5,083 nt of DNA from Anaerolineae bacterium (GTDB taxonomy: Bacteria > Chloroflexota > Anaerolineae > UBA4142). Within the stretch, counting starts at the first letter, position 1, and each line of letters starts with the position of its first letter. The notes under the pieces were generated by a model, which did not search any database, was not told the DNA's origin, and worked only from the letters and a program-made list of their open reading frames with translations. The stretch is taken from the NCBI GenBank assembly GCA_027457205.1, contig DAIDTM010000364.1, positions 1 to 5,083 on the forward strand. The letters run 5' to 3'. Both the position numbers and the translations under genes were made by a program. This document shows positions 1-5,083 of this stretch, in pieces.

Positions 1-857
1 CGCGAGTTTGATCAGGCACTGTGTCGATCCCTTCGCCCAGCGGAACTGCTGCCGCTTGAACGCGTGAATCTGCGGCGGAATCTCCGCCGGCGCAACCACC
101 TCCGGCAGGAAAATCATTTCCAGCCGTCCATCTGCGCGCGATAACTCAGGACGAGGTCTTCGCTCAGCGTGTCGCCCTGCCAGCCGCCGGACTGCTCGAT
201 ACACTCGCGCCGCCAAACGCCGGCAGTGCCGTTAAAGTTGAAGAAGAGACCGTTGCGCGAGCGCGTCGTCTGCTCGACGACGAAACGACCGTCGAGCGCG
301 AGACTCTGCGCGCGCGTCAACGCCGAGTAGGTCGCGTTCAAATGTCCCCAGCGCGCCTGCACCAATCCCACCTCCGACGCGGCAAAGTACGGAATCGTCT
401 TCTTGAGAAAGTCCGGCGGCGGCGCAAAGTACGCGTCGAAGATGGCGATAAATTCGCCGGTCGCGCTCTGCAAGCCCGCTGCCAGCGCGCCGGCTTTGAA
501 GCCGGACCGATCCGCGCGCCGGACCAACGCGATATCGATTCCGCGCCGGCGAAAGCAATCGACGCGCGCCTGCGCGATCGCGGTCGTCTCGTCGTCCGAA
601 TCGTCCAGCACCTGGATTTGCAGCCGGCCGCGCTGCCAATCGAGCGCGGCAGCAGCATCGATCAATCGCTCGACGACGTACAGCTCGTTGTAAATCGGCA
701 GCTGCACCGTCACACGCGGCATCTCAGTGAGCGGCGGCTGGGGAATCGACGCGCGGCGCTTGCGCCAGAACAGAAACGCGATTAGGCAGGTGTTAAAGCC
801 ATAGACGGCTAGGCAAAAAGCGGCAAAAAGATAAATCAAGAAAAGAATCCCACTCAC
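1..857 (-). CDS. Cellulose-synthase-like family 2 glycosyltransferase, frameshifted and cut by the window edge
   Basis: Membrane-anchored GT2 enzyme of the BcsA/CESA-like type, expected to transfer sugar from a nucleotide-sugar to a growing glycan or lipid at the cytoplasmic face. Counting from GTG 857: hydrophobic segment at residues 3-31, GT-A fold start near 47-57, DDSDD at 85-89, SGFKAGALAAGL at 118-129, a DxD-position motif reading DAY at 141-143, and acceptor-site SED at 232-234. The frame hits TGA at 114-116 right after GWK. Shifting by one base at 117 continues the family sequence with LPEVVAPAEIPPQ and the QQFRW (QxxRW) motif, open to base 1, giving 286 codons so far. The C-terminal membrane part lies outside the window. 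GTG 857 is chosen because GGGAGG sits 8 bases upstream; an in-frame ATG at 938 has no ribosome site and would make the leader hairpin coding. The family call is firm. Whether the gene is active is doubtful, and the sugar is unknown. Confidence 0.85.
114..119 (-). other. Single-base frameshift point in the glycosyltransferase
   Basis: On the minus strand the codons run TGG AAA TGA, a premature stop. One more A in the A-run would read TGG AAA ATG ATT TTC and restore 39 family-consistent codons up to the window edge, including the QxxRW motif. The lesion is therefore a one-base loss in a short A homopolymer. It may be a sequencing or assembly error, a real null mutation, or a slippage site; the sequence alone does not decide. 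Confidence 0.85.
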
Positions 858-865
858 CAAACGAT

Positions 866-871
866 CCTCCC
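866..871 (-). promoter_or_regulatory. Ribosome binding site deciding the GTG 857 start
   Basis: GGGAGG on the minus strand lies 8 bases before GTG 857. It fixes the start of the cellulose-synthase-like glycosyltransferase just before its first hydrophobic segment, in preference to the in-frame ATG at 938, which has no purine-rich site in front of it. Confidence 0.75.
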
Positions 872-882
872 AATCTCGCGGA

Positions 883-924
883 GCAAAAATGCAGCGGCGT
901 CTTCTGGTCGAAGAACGTCGCTGC
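883..924 (-). terminator. Candidate leader attenuator (hairpin plus U-run) before the glycosyltransferase
   Basis: Read on the minus strand, bases 924-891 fold into a long hairpin. An outer stem GCAGCG/CGCTGC is followed by one A-C mismatch, CGT/ACG, one bulged T and CTTC/GAAG, closing a 5-base loop GACCA. ATTTTTGC follows at once (890-883), the layout of an intrinsic terminator. It sits about 30 bases after the predicted transcription start (near 954) and ends 26 bases before the GTG at 857, so it would terminate or attenuate its own downstream gene. No clear alternative antiterminator pairing was found. The U-run is short (five), so termination may be partial. On the plus strand no T-run follows, which argues for minus-strand function. 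Confidence 0.5.
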
Positions 925-960
925 GCCGAGGGCTTCATTGTCCGAGCGTGATGCGGCGAG

Positions 961-989
961 AGTATACCACCGAATGAGGATTTGGACAA
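961..989 (-). promoter_or_regulatory. Sigma-70-type promoter for the minus-strand glycosyltransferase
   Basis: On the minus strand TTGTCC (989-984) and TATACT (966-961) are separated by exactly 17 bases, matching TTGACA/TATAAT at 4 and 5 of 6 positions. The predicted start of transcription is near 954, which gives a leader of about 97 bases before GTG 857. The -35 box lies 6 bases from the extended -10 box of the opposite gene, so the two polymerases would compete for the same DNA. Confidence 0.55.
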
Positions 990-995
990 GGTTTG

Positions 996-1004
996 TGATA
1001 TAAT
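996..1004 (+). promoter_or_regulatory. Extended -10 promoter of the second glycosyltransferase, probably leaderless
   Basis: TGATATAAT is a perfect extended -10 element (TG-N-TATAAT). No -35 box is visible at 16-18 bases upstream, as is common for extended -10 promoters. Transcription should start about 7 bases after the box, at 1010-1011, which coincides with GTG 1011. No Shine-Dalgarno sequence precedes that GTG; the bases before it are ATATCCCC. Together this suggests a leaderless transcript. Confidence 0.6.
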
Positions 1005-1010
1005 ATCCCC

Positions 1011-2042
1011 GTGCGCATTTCCCTGATCGTCACCGTGCTGAACGAAGCCCAGGCACTGCCGCGCCTGCTCGACTCGATGGCGATGCAGACCCGCGCGCCG
1101 GACGAGATCGTCATTGTGGACGGCGGTTCCACCGACGCGACGCTCGAAATCCTCCGCGCGCACGCGGCGCGCGTGCCGCTAAAAATCCTCTCGCAACCCG
1201 GCGCAAACATTTCCCAGGGGCGCAACGCGGCGATCCGCGCCGCCACCGGCGACGTCATTTGTTCGACGGACGCTGGCGTGTGGCTGGACGAGCGTTGGAT
1301 GGAGGAAATTACGCGGCTCTTTGAAGACGGACGACGGACGACGGACGACGGGCGTCAATCAGCATCCGTCCTCCGTCCTCCGTCCTCCGTCGATGTTGTC
1401 TCTGGTTTCTTCCTCCCCGATCCACACGGTGCGTTCGAGACCGCGCTCGCAGCGACGACGCTCCCCGCGCTCGCGGACATCCGCCCAGACAAATTCCTGC
1501 CCTCCAGCCGCTCGATTGCATTTCGCAAATCCGCGTGGGAAAAAGTGGGCGGCTACCCGGAATGGCTCGACTTTTGCGAAGACTTGGTTTTCGATTTCGC
1601 GCTGCGCGCCGCGGGTTGCCGCTTTACGTTCGCGCCGCGCGCGATCATCCATTTCCGTCCGCGTCCGGATCTGCGCGCGTTCTGCAAGCAGTACTATCAG
1701 TACGCGCGCGGCGACGGCAAGGCGAATCTGTGGTTTACGCGGCACGTTATCCGCTACTTGACGTACCTCGTCGCACTGCCGGGCGTGATCGCGCTGACGA
1801 TTGCCGCGCCGCTGCTCGCGCTGCCGCTCTGGTTGATCGGCGCGGCGTTCATGTCCTTCACGCCGTACAAGCGGCTCGCGCCCATGCTGCGCGGCATGTC
1901 GCTCATCGACAAACTGTGCGCGGTCGCGTGGGCACCGATCATCCGCGTCACGGGCGACATCGCGAAGATGATCGGCTATCCAGTGGGTGTCGCATGGCGG
2001 ATGAGAAATAGGACACGGATTGCCGCGGACAAACGCGGATAA
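1011..2042 (+). CDS. Family 2 glycosyltransferase with repeat-derived insertion
   Basis: GT2 enzyme of 343 residues, expected to transfer a sugar from a nucleotide donor in envelope glycan or glycolipid synthesis; donor and acceptor are unknown. The N-terminal GT-A domain shows LIVTVLNEA (5-13), DEIVIVDGGSTD (31-42) with donor-binding Asp37, and TDAG (86-89) at the usual DxD position. A second conserved block runs from about 129 to 240 with PSSRSIAFR, GGYPEWLDFCEDLVFD (ED at 190-191 as likely acceptor base), FRPRPDL and QYYQYARGDGKA. One or two membrane segments lie near 248-283. Residues 106-127 are Arg/Thr/Asp then Ser/Pro-rich and come entirely from an inverted 7-bp repeat array; the frame and family motifs resume directly after it. 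The last dozen residues come from another repeat. GTG 1011 has no ribosome site but a -10 box directly upstream. Transcribed divergently from the other glycosyltransferase. Confidence 0.88.
   Translation: MRISLIVTVLNEAQALPRLLDSMAMQTRAPDEIVIVDGGSTDATLEILRAHAARVPLKILSQPGANISQGRNAAIRAATGDVICSTDAGVWLDERWMEEITRLFEDGRRTTDDGRQSASVLRPPSSVDVVSGFFLPDPHGAFETALAATTLPALADIRPDKFLPSSRSIAFRKSAWEKVGGYPEWLDFCEDLVFDFALRAAGCRFTFAPRAIIHFRPRPDLRAFCKQYYQYARGDGKANLWFTRHVIRYLTYLVALPGVIALTIAAPLLALPLWLIGAAFMSFTPYKRLAPMLRGMSLIDKLCAVAWAPIIRVTGDIAKMIGYPVGVAWRMRNRTRIAADKRG
1326..1392 (+). repeat. Inverted array of 7-bp units inside the glycosyltransferase gene
   Basis: Left arm: GACGGAC three times in tandem (1326-1346) plus GACGGGC (1347-1353). 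Right arm: TCCGTCC three times (1365-1385) plus TCCGTCG (1386-1392). The arms pair as four 6-bp blocks (the innermost with one G-T wobble) separated by C-C mismatches at every seventh base, around a 12-base loop. This gives 24 paired positions over 27. Such small palindromic elements are normally intergenic; here one is translated in frame as residues 106-127. Confidence 0.85.
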
Positions 2043-2043
2043 A
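2013..2043 (+). repeat. Short tandem repeat spanning the stop codon of the second glycosyltransferase
   Basis: Two tandem 10-mers, CGCGGACAAA (2024-2033) and CGCGGATAAA (2034-2043), are preceded by a related ACACGGATTGC (2013-2023). The array supplies the last codons and the TAA stop (2040-2042). It resembles a dispersed intergenic repeat of the form ACACGGATT...CGCGGAT that I recall from environmental bacterial genomes; that resemblance is from memory. Confidence 0.6.
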
Positions 2044-2048
2044 TCTTT

Positions 2049-2113
2049 CCTCGCCCTGGTCGAGAGAAGGTGGGGATGAGGGACGATCCCATAGCACACC
2101 GCCAAGATGGCGG
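2049..2113. repeat. Degenerate palindromic intergenic material with a CCGCCA/TGGCGG hairpin
   Basis: The 108-bp gap between the glycosyltransferase and the amidohydrolase contains a C-rich then G-rich stretch (CCTCGCCCTGG to GGTGGGGATGAGGG, 2049-2082). It looks like a decayed copy of a common intergenic palindrome. A clean hairpin follows at 2099-2113: CCGCCA, loop AGA, TGGCGG. No T-run follows the hairpin on either strand, so it is not a standard intrinsic terminator. It could stabilise mRNA ends or bind a protein. No convincing promoter for the downstream gene was seen here. Confidence 0.4.
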
Positions 2114-2139
2114 AACAAAACTATGCGATGGTTTGGCAT

Positions 2140-2144
2140 GGAGG
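2140..2144 (+). promoter_or_regulatory. Ribosome binding site of the HDAC-like gene
   Basis: GGAGG lies 6 bases before ATG 2151. It supports this start over the longer in-frame reading from 2070, whose extra 27 residues fall in hairpin-rich intergenic DNA and precede the family's usual N-terminus. Confidence 0.8.
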
Positions 2145-2150
2145 AAACCG

Positions 2151-3179
2151 ATGACCACGGCTTATCTCTACTCTCCTGTTTTTCTGGAACACCAAGAAGC
2201 AGAGCACCCTGAATCTCCGGATCGATTGCGGCGCATCCTGGACGTGCTGCAAGACACCGGCGTCCTGCCGCGTCTCGTCGCGCTCGATCCGATCCCGGCG
2301 ACCGACGCGCAGATCGGCGCGGTGCACACCCCGCGGCACATCGAACGCGTCAAGCAGCTCGTCGCGAACGGCGGCGGGCATTTCGACCCGGACACGTACG
2401 CCAACATGCGCTCGCTGGACGCGGCGCGGCTAGCCGCCGGCGCGCTGGTGCGCGCGGTGGACGCGGTCATGACCGGCGAGGTGGACAACGCGTTCGCGCT
2501 CGTGCGCCCGCCGGGTCATCACGCGACGCGCGGTCACGCGATGGGTTTTTGCCTCTTCAACAACGTCGCCATTGGCGCGCAGCACGCGCTGGACGCGCAT
2601 CACCTCGAACGCGTGCTCATCGTCGATTACGACGTACATCACGGGAACGGAACGCAGGACATTTTCTACAACACCTCGCGTGTGCTGTACTTTTCGACGC
2701 ATCAGTATCCGTACTATCCCGGCACCGGCAGTTGGCGCGAGACCGGCGATGGCGAGGGCGTGGGCTTTACCGCCAACGTCCCACTGCCGCCGCGCGTCGG
2801 CGACGAGGGCTATTTGCGTATCTTTGAAGAGTTTCTCCTCCCGCTCGCGCGGCGTTACCAGCCGCAGCTGATCCTCGTCTCCGCCGGCTACGATGCGTAC
2901 TGGGCGGACCCGCTGGCATTCGAGAATCTCTCGATTCGCGGCTACGCCGAACTCGCGCGCGTCGTGGTCGAGATGGCGCGCGAATTCGCTGGCGGGCGCG
3001 TCATTTACACGCTGGAAGGCGGGTACGACATCAACGCGCTGGGCTATGGCGTCGCCGCGACGTTCCAGGTGCTGCTCGGCGACGACGACATTCCCGATCC
3101 AATTGGTCCATCGCCGCGCGCCAGCGAAGACCTCGGCGATTACATCGAACAGCTGCGGCGCGTGCACCATCTGGACTAG
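2151..3179 (+). CDS. Class II histone-deacetylase-like zinc amidohydrolase
   Basis: Complete 342-residue enzyme of the HDAC / acetylpolyamine amidohydrolase superfamily, a cytoplasmic zinc hydrolase that removes acyl groups from amines or lysine side chains. The length is normal for bacterial single-domain members. Visible motifs in order: HPESPDRL (19-26), RPPGHHA (119-125) with tandem catalytic His123/His124, GFCLFNN (132-138), DYDVHHGNGT (159-168) with zinc ligands Asp161 and His163, SAGYDA (244-249) with the third ligand Asp248, and LEGGYD (288-293) with transition-state Tyr292. Ligand roles are assigned by alignment to known HDACs. Asn166 in HHGNG is the class II form. All catalytic residues are present, so it should be active. 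The natural substrate cannot be read from sequence; acetylated polyamines or a protein are both possible, and an AcuC role is less likely given the class II motifs. It lies 108 bp after the glycosyltransferase on the same strand and may be co-transcribed. Confidence 0.93.
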   Translation: MTTAYLYSPVFLEHQEAEHPESPDRLRRILDVLQDTGVLPRLVALDPIPATDAQIGAVHTPRHIERVKQLVANGGGHFDPDTYANMRSLDAARLAAGALVRAVDAVMTGEVDNAFALVRPPGHHATRGHAMGFCLFNNVAIGAQHALDAHHLERVLIVDYDVHHGNGTQDIFYNTSRVLYFSTHQYPYYPGTGSWRETGDGEGVGFTANVPLPPRVGDEGYLRIFEEFLLPLARRYQPQLILVSAGYDAYWADPLAFENLSIRGYAELARVVVEMAREFAGGRVIYTLEGGYDINALGYGVAATFQVLLGDDDIPDPIGPSPRASEDLGDYIEQLRRVHHLD

Positions 3180-3229
3180 CGATCAGCTCAACTTCCCGCA
3201 GGTTGTTCGGCTGAATCGACGCAAAACAA

Positions 3230-3258
3230 TTGACTTTTGTCTGGCTTTAGGGCATAAT
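3230..3258 (+). promoter_or_regulatory. Strong sigma-70-type promoter for the TPR gene
   Basis: TTGACT (3230-3235) and CATAAT (3253-3258) are spaced by exactly 17 bases, each matching consensus at 5 of 6 positions. Transcription should begin near 3265, only about 10 bases before GTG 3275, so the leader would contain little more than the ribosome site. This marks the TPR gene as a transcription unit separate from the amidohydrolase. Confidence 0.75.
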
Positions 3259-3264
3259 ACTTGC

Positions 3265-3269
3265 GGAGG
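3265..3269 (+). promoter_or_regulatory. Ribosome binding site of the TPR gene
   Basis: GGAGG sits 5 bases before GTG 3275 and decides that non-ATG start. It lies at the predicted 5' end of the mRNA. Confidence 0.75.
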
Positions 3270-3274
3270 TTCTC

Positions 3275-5083
3275 GTGAACGATCAAGTCACGCTCGAAGC
3301 ATACGCGGACGAGAATCGCGCACTGATCCACAACAATCGCCACGACGAAGCGATTGCGATCTGCCGGCACGTTCTGCGCTACTACCCGAAGCACATCGAT
3401 TCCTACCGGCAGATGGGCGAGGCATATCTCGAAAAAGGCGAACTGGAGAACGCGAAGGATATGTTTCGCCGCGTCCTCAGCGCCGATCCGGAAAACGTCA
3501 TCGCCTACGTCGGACTGGCGACGATCTTCGAGCAGCAGCACCTCATCGACGAAGCGATCTGGCACCTGGAACGCGCCTACGAACTTGCGCCCGGCAATTT
3601 CGACATCAACAAGGAACTCGTTCGTCTGCACGGCGAAGCCAACCACCCGCGCCAGCGGATCAAGATGACGCCCGCCGGGCTGGCGCGTCTCTACAGCCAG
3701 GAGGGTCTCTTCTCGCAAGCGCTTCAGGAATTGCGCGCCGTCACGACCGCCGCGCCGTCGCGCTTTGACGCACGCGTCGCGCTGGCAGAAACGCTGTGGC
3801 GCGCCGGTCGCCTCCGCGAAGCCGCCGACGCCGCGCTAGCGCTCCTCACACCGTTGCCCTATTGTCTCAAAGCCAATCTGATTCTCGGCGCGGCGTGGAA
3901 GGAAAGCAGTCTGCCGGAGAGCGATGTCTACCTCAACCGCGCACAGGAACTAGACCCGACCAATAAAATCGCCGCGCGACTGTTGGGGACGCGCTCGCCG
4001 CTGCCGGTCGCGCAGATTTCCGTGCCGCGTCACATCGAAGGCGCAACACTGCCGCCGCCCGCTCCTCTGACGCCCGCCCCGATTGAAGAAACAGCCGTCC
4101 AAGCCGGCGAATCGACTGCCGAAGAACCGGTCGCCGAAGCGACGGATTTCTTTGTCGATATGAAACCGGCGCAAGCCGCGCCGGCGACCGAAACGTCGAT
4201 TCCTGTCGAACCTCAAGGCGAGCCAGCCGCCAAACCCGATCTGCCGGCGTCGAACTTGCCGCCCTGGCTGCTTTCCGAATTTCCCGAAGCCGGCGCGAGC
4301 CAGCCGGAAACGGCAGAAGAAACATCGGCGGCGTTGCCTCACGCGCCGACGCCCATCGCGTCGGACGAGGAACTGCCGCCTTGGTTGACCGAACCCGGTC
4401 AAGCGCAAGCCATACAACCCGAAGCAGAGAAATCGCCGGCGGCAACTGAAGGCATCTTCGATTCCAACGCTGTTGTTTCGGAGGCGTTACCGAGCGAGTC
4501 TTCCGCGACAGAGGAACTGCCGGATTGGTTGCGCGCGCTGCAAGCTCAGTCCGCGCCGGCGGAAGCGGCAACGCCCGCGCCACCAGAAGAGACTCAGCCG
4601 GCGGAAGAATATGCCTTGCCGAGTTTTCTGACACAACCGCTGTCAGAAACTGCATCGGCGGTAGAACCCACGCCCGCACCTCAAGCGGAAGTCGCGCCGG
4701 TGGAAGAGCCGGTCGTACCGATTTTGGCAACGCAGCCGCCACAAGAAACGCCAATAGCGGAAGAAGCCGCGCCTGTGCCGCCAGCGCAAGTCGCGCCACT
4801 GGAAGAACCGGTCGCTCCGATTTTATTGACGCCGACGCAAGAAACACCAAGGGCGGAAGAAGCAGCGCCTGTGCCGCCAGCGCACGCCGCATCGGCAGAA
4901 GTGCCAGTCGCGCCGATTTTGGCAACACAACCACCGCCAGAAACGCCAATGGCGGAAGAACATCCCGCGCCGGAGGTACCTGAAGAAACGGCGCAAGAAT
5001 TTCCGGTCGAGACGCCGCCCGCGCCGGCTACCGCTGACAACGTGCCGCCCATCGTCGTGGAAATGCCGGCTGCGCCCGCCGCC
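3275..5083 (+). CDS. TPR protein with Pro/Ala/Glu-rich tail and Trp-Leu motifs (C-terminus beyond window)
   Basis: Open frame of 603 codons from GTG 3275 to the window edge without a stop. The start is supported by a ribosome site and a promoter directly upstream. The N-terminal part (about 11-250) is helical tetratricopeptide repeat: clear units at about 11-44, 45-78 (AYLEKGELENAKDMFRRVL) and 79-112, each ending in a P-x-(N/H)-type turn, then weaker units at about 133-166, 167-200 and 205-240. TPRs form protein-binding superhelices. From about 250 onward the protein is low-complexity Pro/Ala/Glu/Thr, acidic and probably disordered. It contains LPPWL (328-332), LPPWL (367-371), LPDWL (415-419), the related LPSFL (448-452), and a run of 32-34-residue repeats. 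No signal peptide or membrane segment is seen. TPR proteins with LPDWL motifs are something I recall from Chloroflexota. The role is probably a scaffold or adaptor; the function is unknown. Confidence 0.85.
   Translation, partial: MNDQVTLEAYADENRALIHNNRHDEAIAICRHVLRYYPKHIDSYRQMGEAYLEKGELENAKDMFRRVLSADPENVIAYVGLATIFEQQHLIDEAIWHLERAYELAPGNFDINKELVRLHGEANHPRQRIKMTPAGLARLYSQEGLFSQALQELRAVTTAAPSRFDARVALAETLWRAGRLREAADAALALLTPLPYCLKANLILGAAWKESSLPESDVYLNRAQELDPTNKIAARLLGTRSPLPVAQISVPRHIEGATLPPPAPLTPAPIEETAVQAGESTAEEPVAEATDFFVDMKPAQAAPATETSIPVEPQGEPAAKPDLPASNLPPWLLSEFPEAGASQPETAEETSAALPHAPTPIASDEELPPWLTEPGQAQAIQPEAEKSPAATEGIFDSNAVVSEALPSESSATEELPDWLRALQAQSAPAEAATPAPPEETQPAEEYALPSFLTQPLSETASAVEPTPAPQAEVAPVEEPVVPILATQPPQETPIAEEAAPVPPAQVAPLEEPVAPILLTPTQETPRAEEAAPVPPAHAASAEVPVAPILATQPPPETPMAEEHPAPEVPEETAQEFPVETPPAPATADNVPPIVVEMPAAPAA
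4256..4531 (+). repeat. Three spaced LPPWL/LPDWL motifs in the TPR protein tail
   Basis: LPPWLLSEF (codons from 4256), LPPWLTEP (from 4373) and LPDWLRAL (from 4517) recur 39 and 48 residues apart in otherwise disordered, acidic sequence. Two are preceded directly by acidic residues (EE). These are the only Trp residues in the tail, so they look like short linear binding motifs rather than remnants of a folded domain. Confidence 0.6.
4616..5011 (+). repeat. Four imperfect tandem repeats of 32-34 residues in the TPR protein tail
   Basis: Units start at 4616, 4718, 4817 and 4913, with lengths of 34, 33, 32 and 33 codons. The shared pattern begins (L/I)-x-x-L or PILxT, then TQ/TP, ET, AEE, a PVPPA-like stretch and EEPVxP. 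Units 2 and 3 are closest, sharing EEAAPVPPA. The first unit begins LPSFLTQP, linking these repeats to the LPPWL/LPDWL motifs upstream and suggesting that the array grew by duplication of a motif-bearing unit that later lost its Trp. The third base of codons is less often G or C here than in the TPR domain. Confidence 0.65.

Noticed and set aside
858..938. Extension of the minus-strand glycosyltransferase to ATG 938
   Set aside because: It has no ribosome site, the added residues are an Arg-rich stretch encoded by the leader hairpin and U-run, and GTG 857 has GGGAGG at ideal spacing just before the hydrophobic segment.
2070..2150. Extension of the HDAC-like gene to a start at 2070
   Set aside because: The 27 extra residues are encoded by palindromic intergenic DNA and do not resemble the family; ATG 2151 has GGAGG 6 bases upstream.
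3183..3214. Possible terminator after the HDAC-like gene (TCAGC...GCTGA with inner CAAC/GTTG)
   Set aside because: The stem is interrupted by unequal internal loops and no T-run follows, so it does not meet the form of an intrinsic terminator.
2893..3768. Plus-strand frame of 291 codons crossing from the HDAC-like gene into the TPR gene
   Set aside because: It runs in another frame through two well-supported genes and the promoter between them, is rich in Arg and Ser as expected of a shifted G+C-rich frame, and has no family motif.
3933..4949. Long minus-strand open frame of 338 codons opposite the TPR protein tail
   Set aside because: It is a shadow of the Ala/Pro/Glu-rich repeats, whose codons rarely give stops on the other strand. 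It has no domain, a biased Ala/Leu/Arg make-up, and lies wholly inside a better-supported gene with promoter and ribosome site.
4616..5011. Repeat array considered as a CRISPR or non-coding satellite
   Set aside because: Copies are imperfect, contiguous, multiples of three bases long and stay open in the TPR gene frame, so they are protein-coding repeats.

Overview
The window is a G+C-rich bacterial segment with four protein genes and no RNA genes, transposases or CRISPR array. The style of the genes suggests a Chloroflexota-like (Anaerolineae-type) organism, probably from an environmental assembly: two family 2 glycosyltransferases, a class II histone-deacetylase-like amidohydrolase, a TPR protein with LPPWL/LPDWL motifs in a Pro/Ala/Glu tail, GTG starts, and small palindromic repeats in and between genes. 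This placement is inferred from remembered family resemblance, not from a search.

Layout. Bases 1-857 (minus strand) hold a cellulose-synthase-like membrane glycosyltransferase that runs off the left edge. It carries a one-base frameshift near 117 and an altered DxD motif (DAY). Bases 858-1010 form a compact divergent control region. It has a minus-strand promoter, a hairpin plus U-run in that promoter's leader that looks like an attenuator, and a plus-strand extended -10 box only 6 bases before the GTG of the next gene, which suggests a leaderless mRNA. Bases 1011-2042 encode a second GT2 enzyme. Its reading frame contains a striking 67-bp inverted array of 7-bp units, and its last codons lie in a separate 10-bp tandem repeat. 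Bases 2043-2150 are non-coding, with degenerate palindromic material. Bases 2151-3179 encode an intact HDAC-like zinc amidohydrolase. A near-consensus promoter at 3230-3258 then drives a TPR protein that starts at GTG 3275 and is still open at the right edge (603 codons). Its C-terminal half is low-complexity, with three Trp-Leu motifs followed by four 32-34-residue repeats.

How the genes relate. The two glycosyltransferases are transcribed divergently from overlapping control DNA, so they may be co-regulated in envelope polysaccharide or glycolipid synthesis (inference). The amidohydrolase lies downstream of the second glycosyltransferase on the same strand, 108 bp away, and may be co-transcribed, but no shared pathway can be shown. 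The TPR gene has its own promoter and looks like a separate unit. I found no convincing new multi-gene system. The most unusual signals are the repeat-derived insertion in a glycosyltransferase, the double lesion in the other one, the candidate attenuator, and the repeat architecture of the TPR protein.
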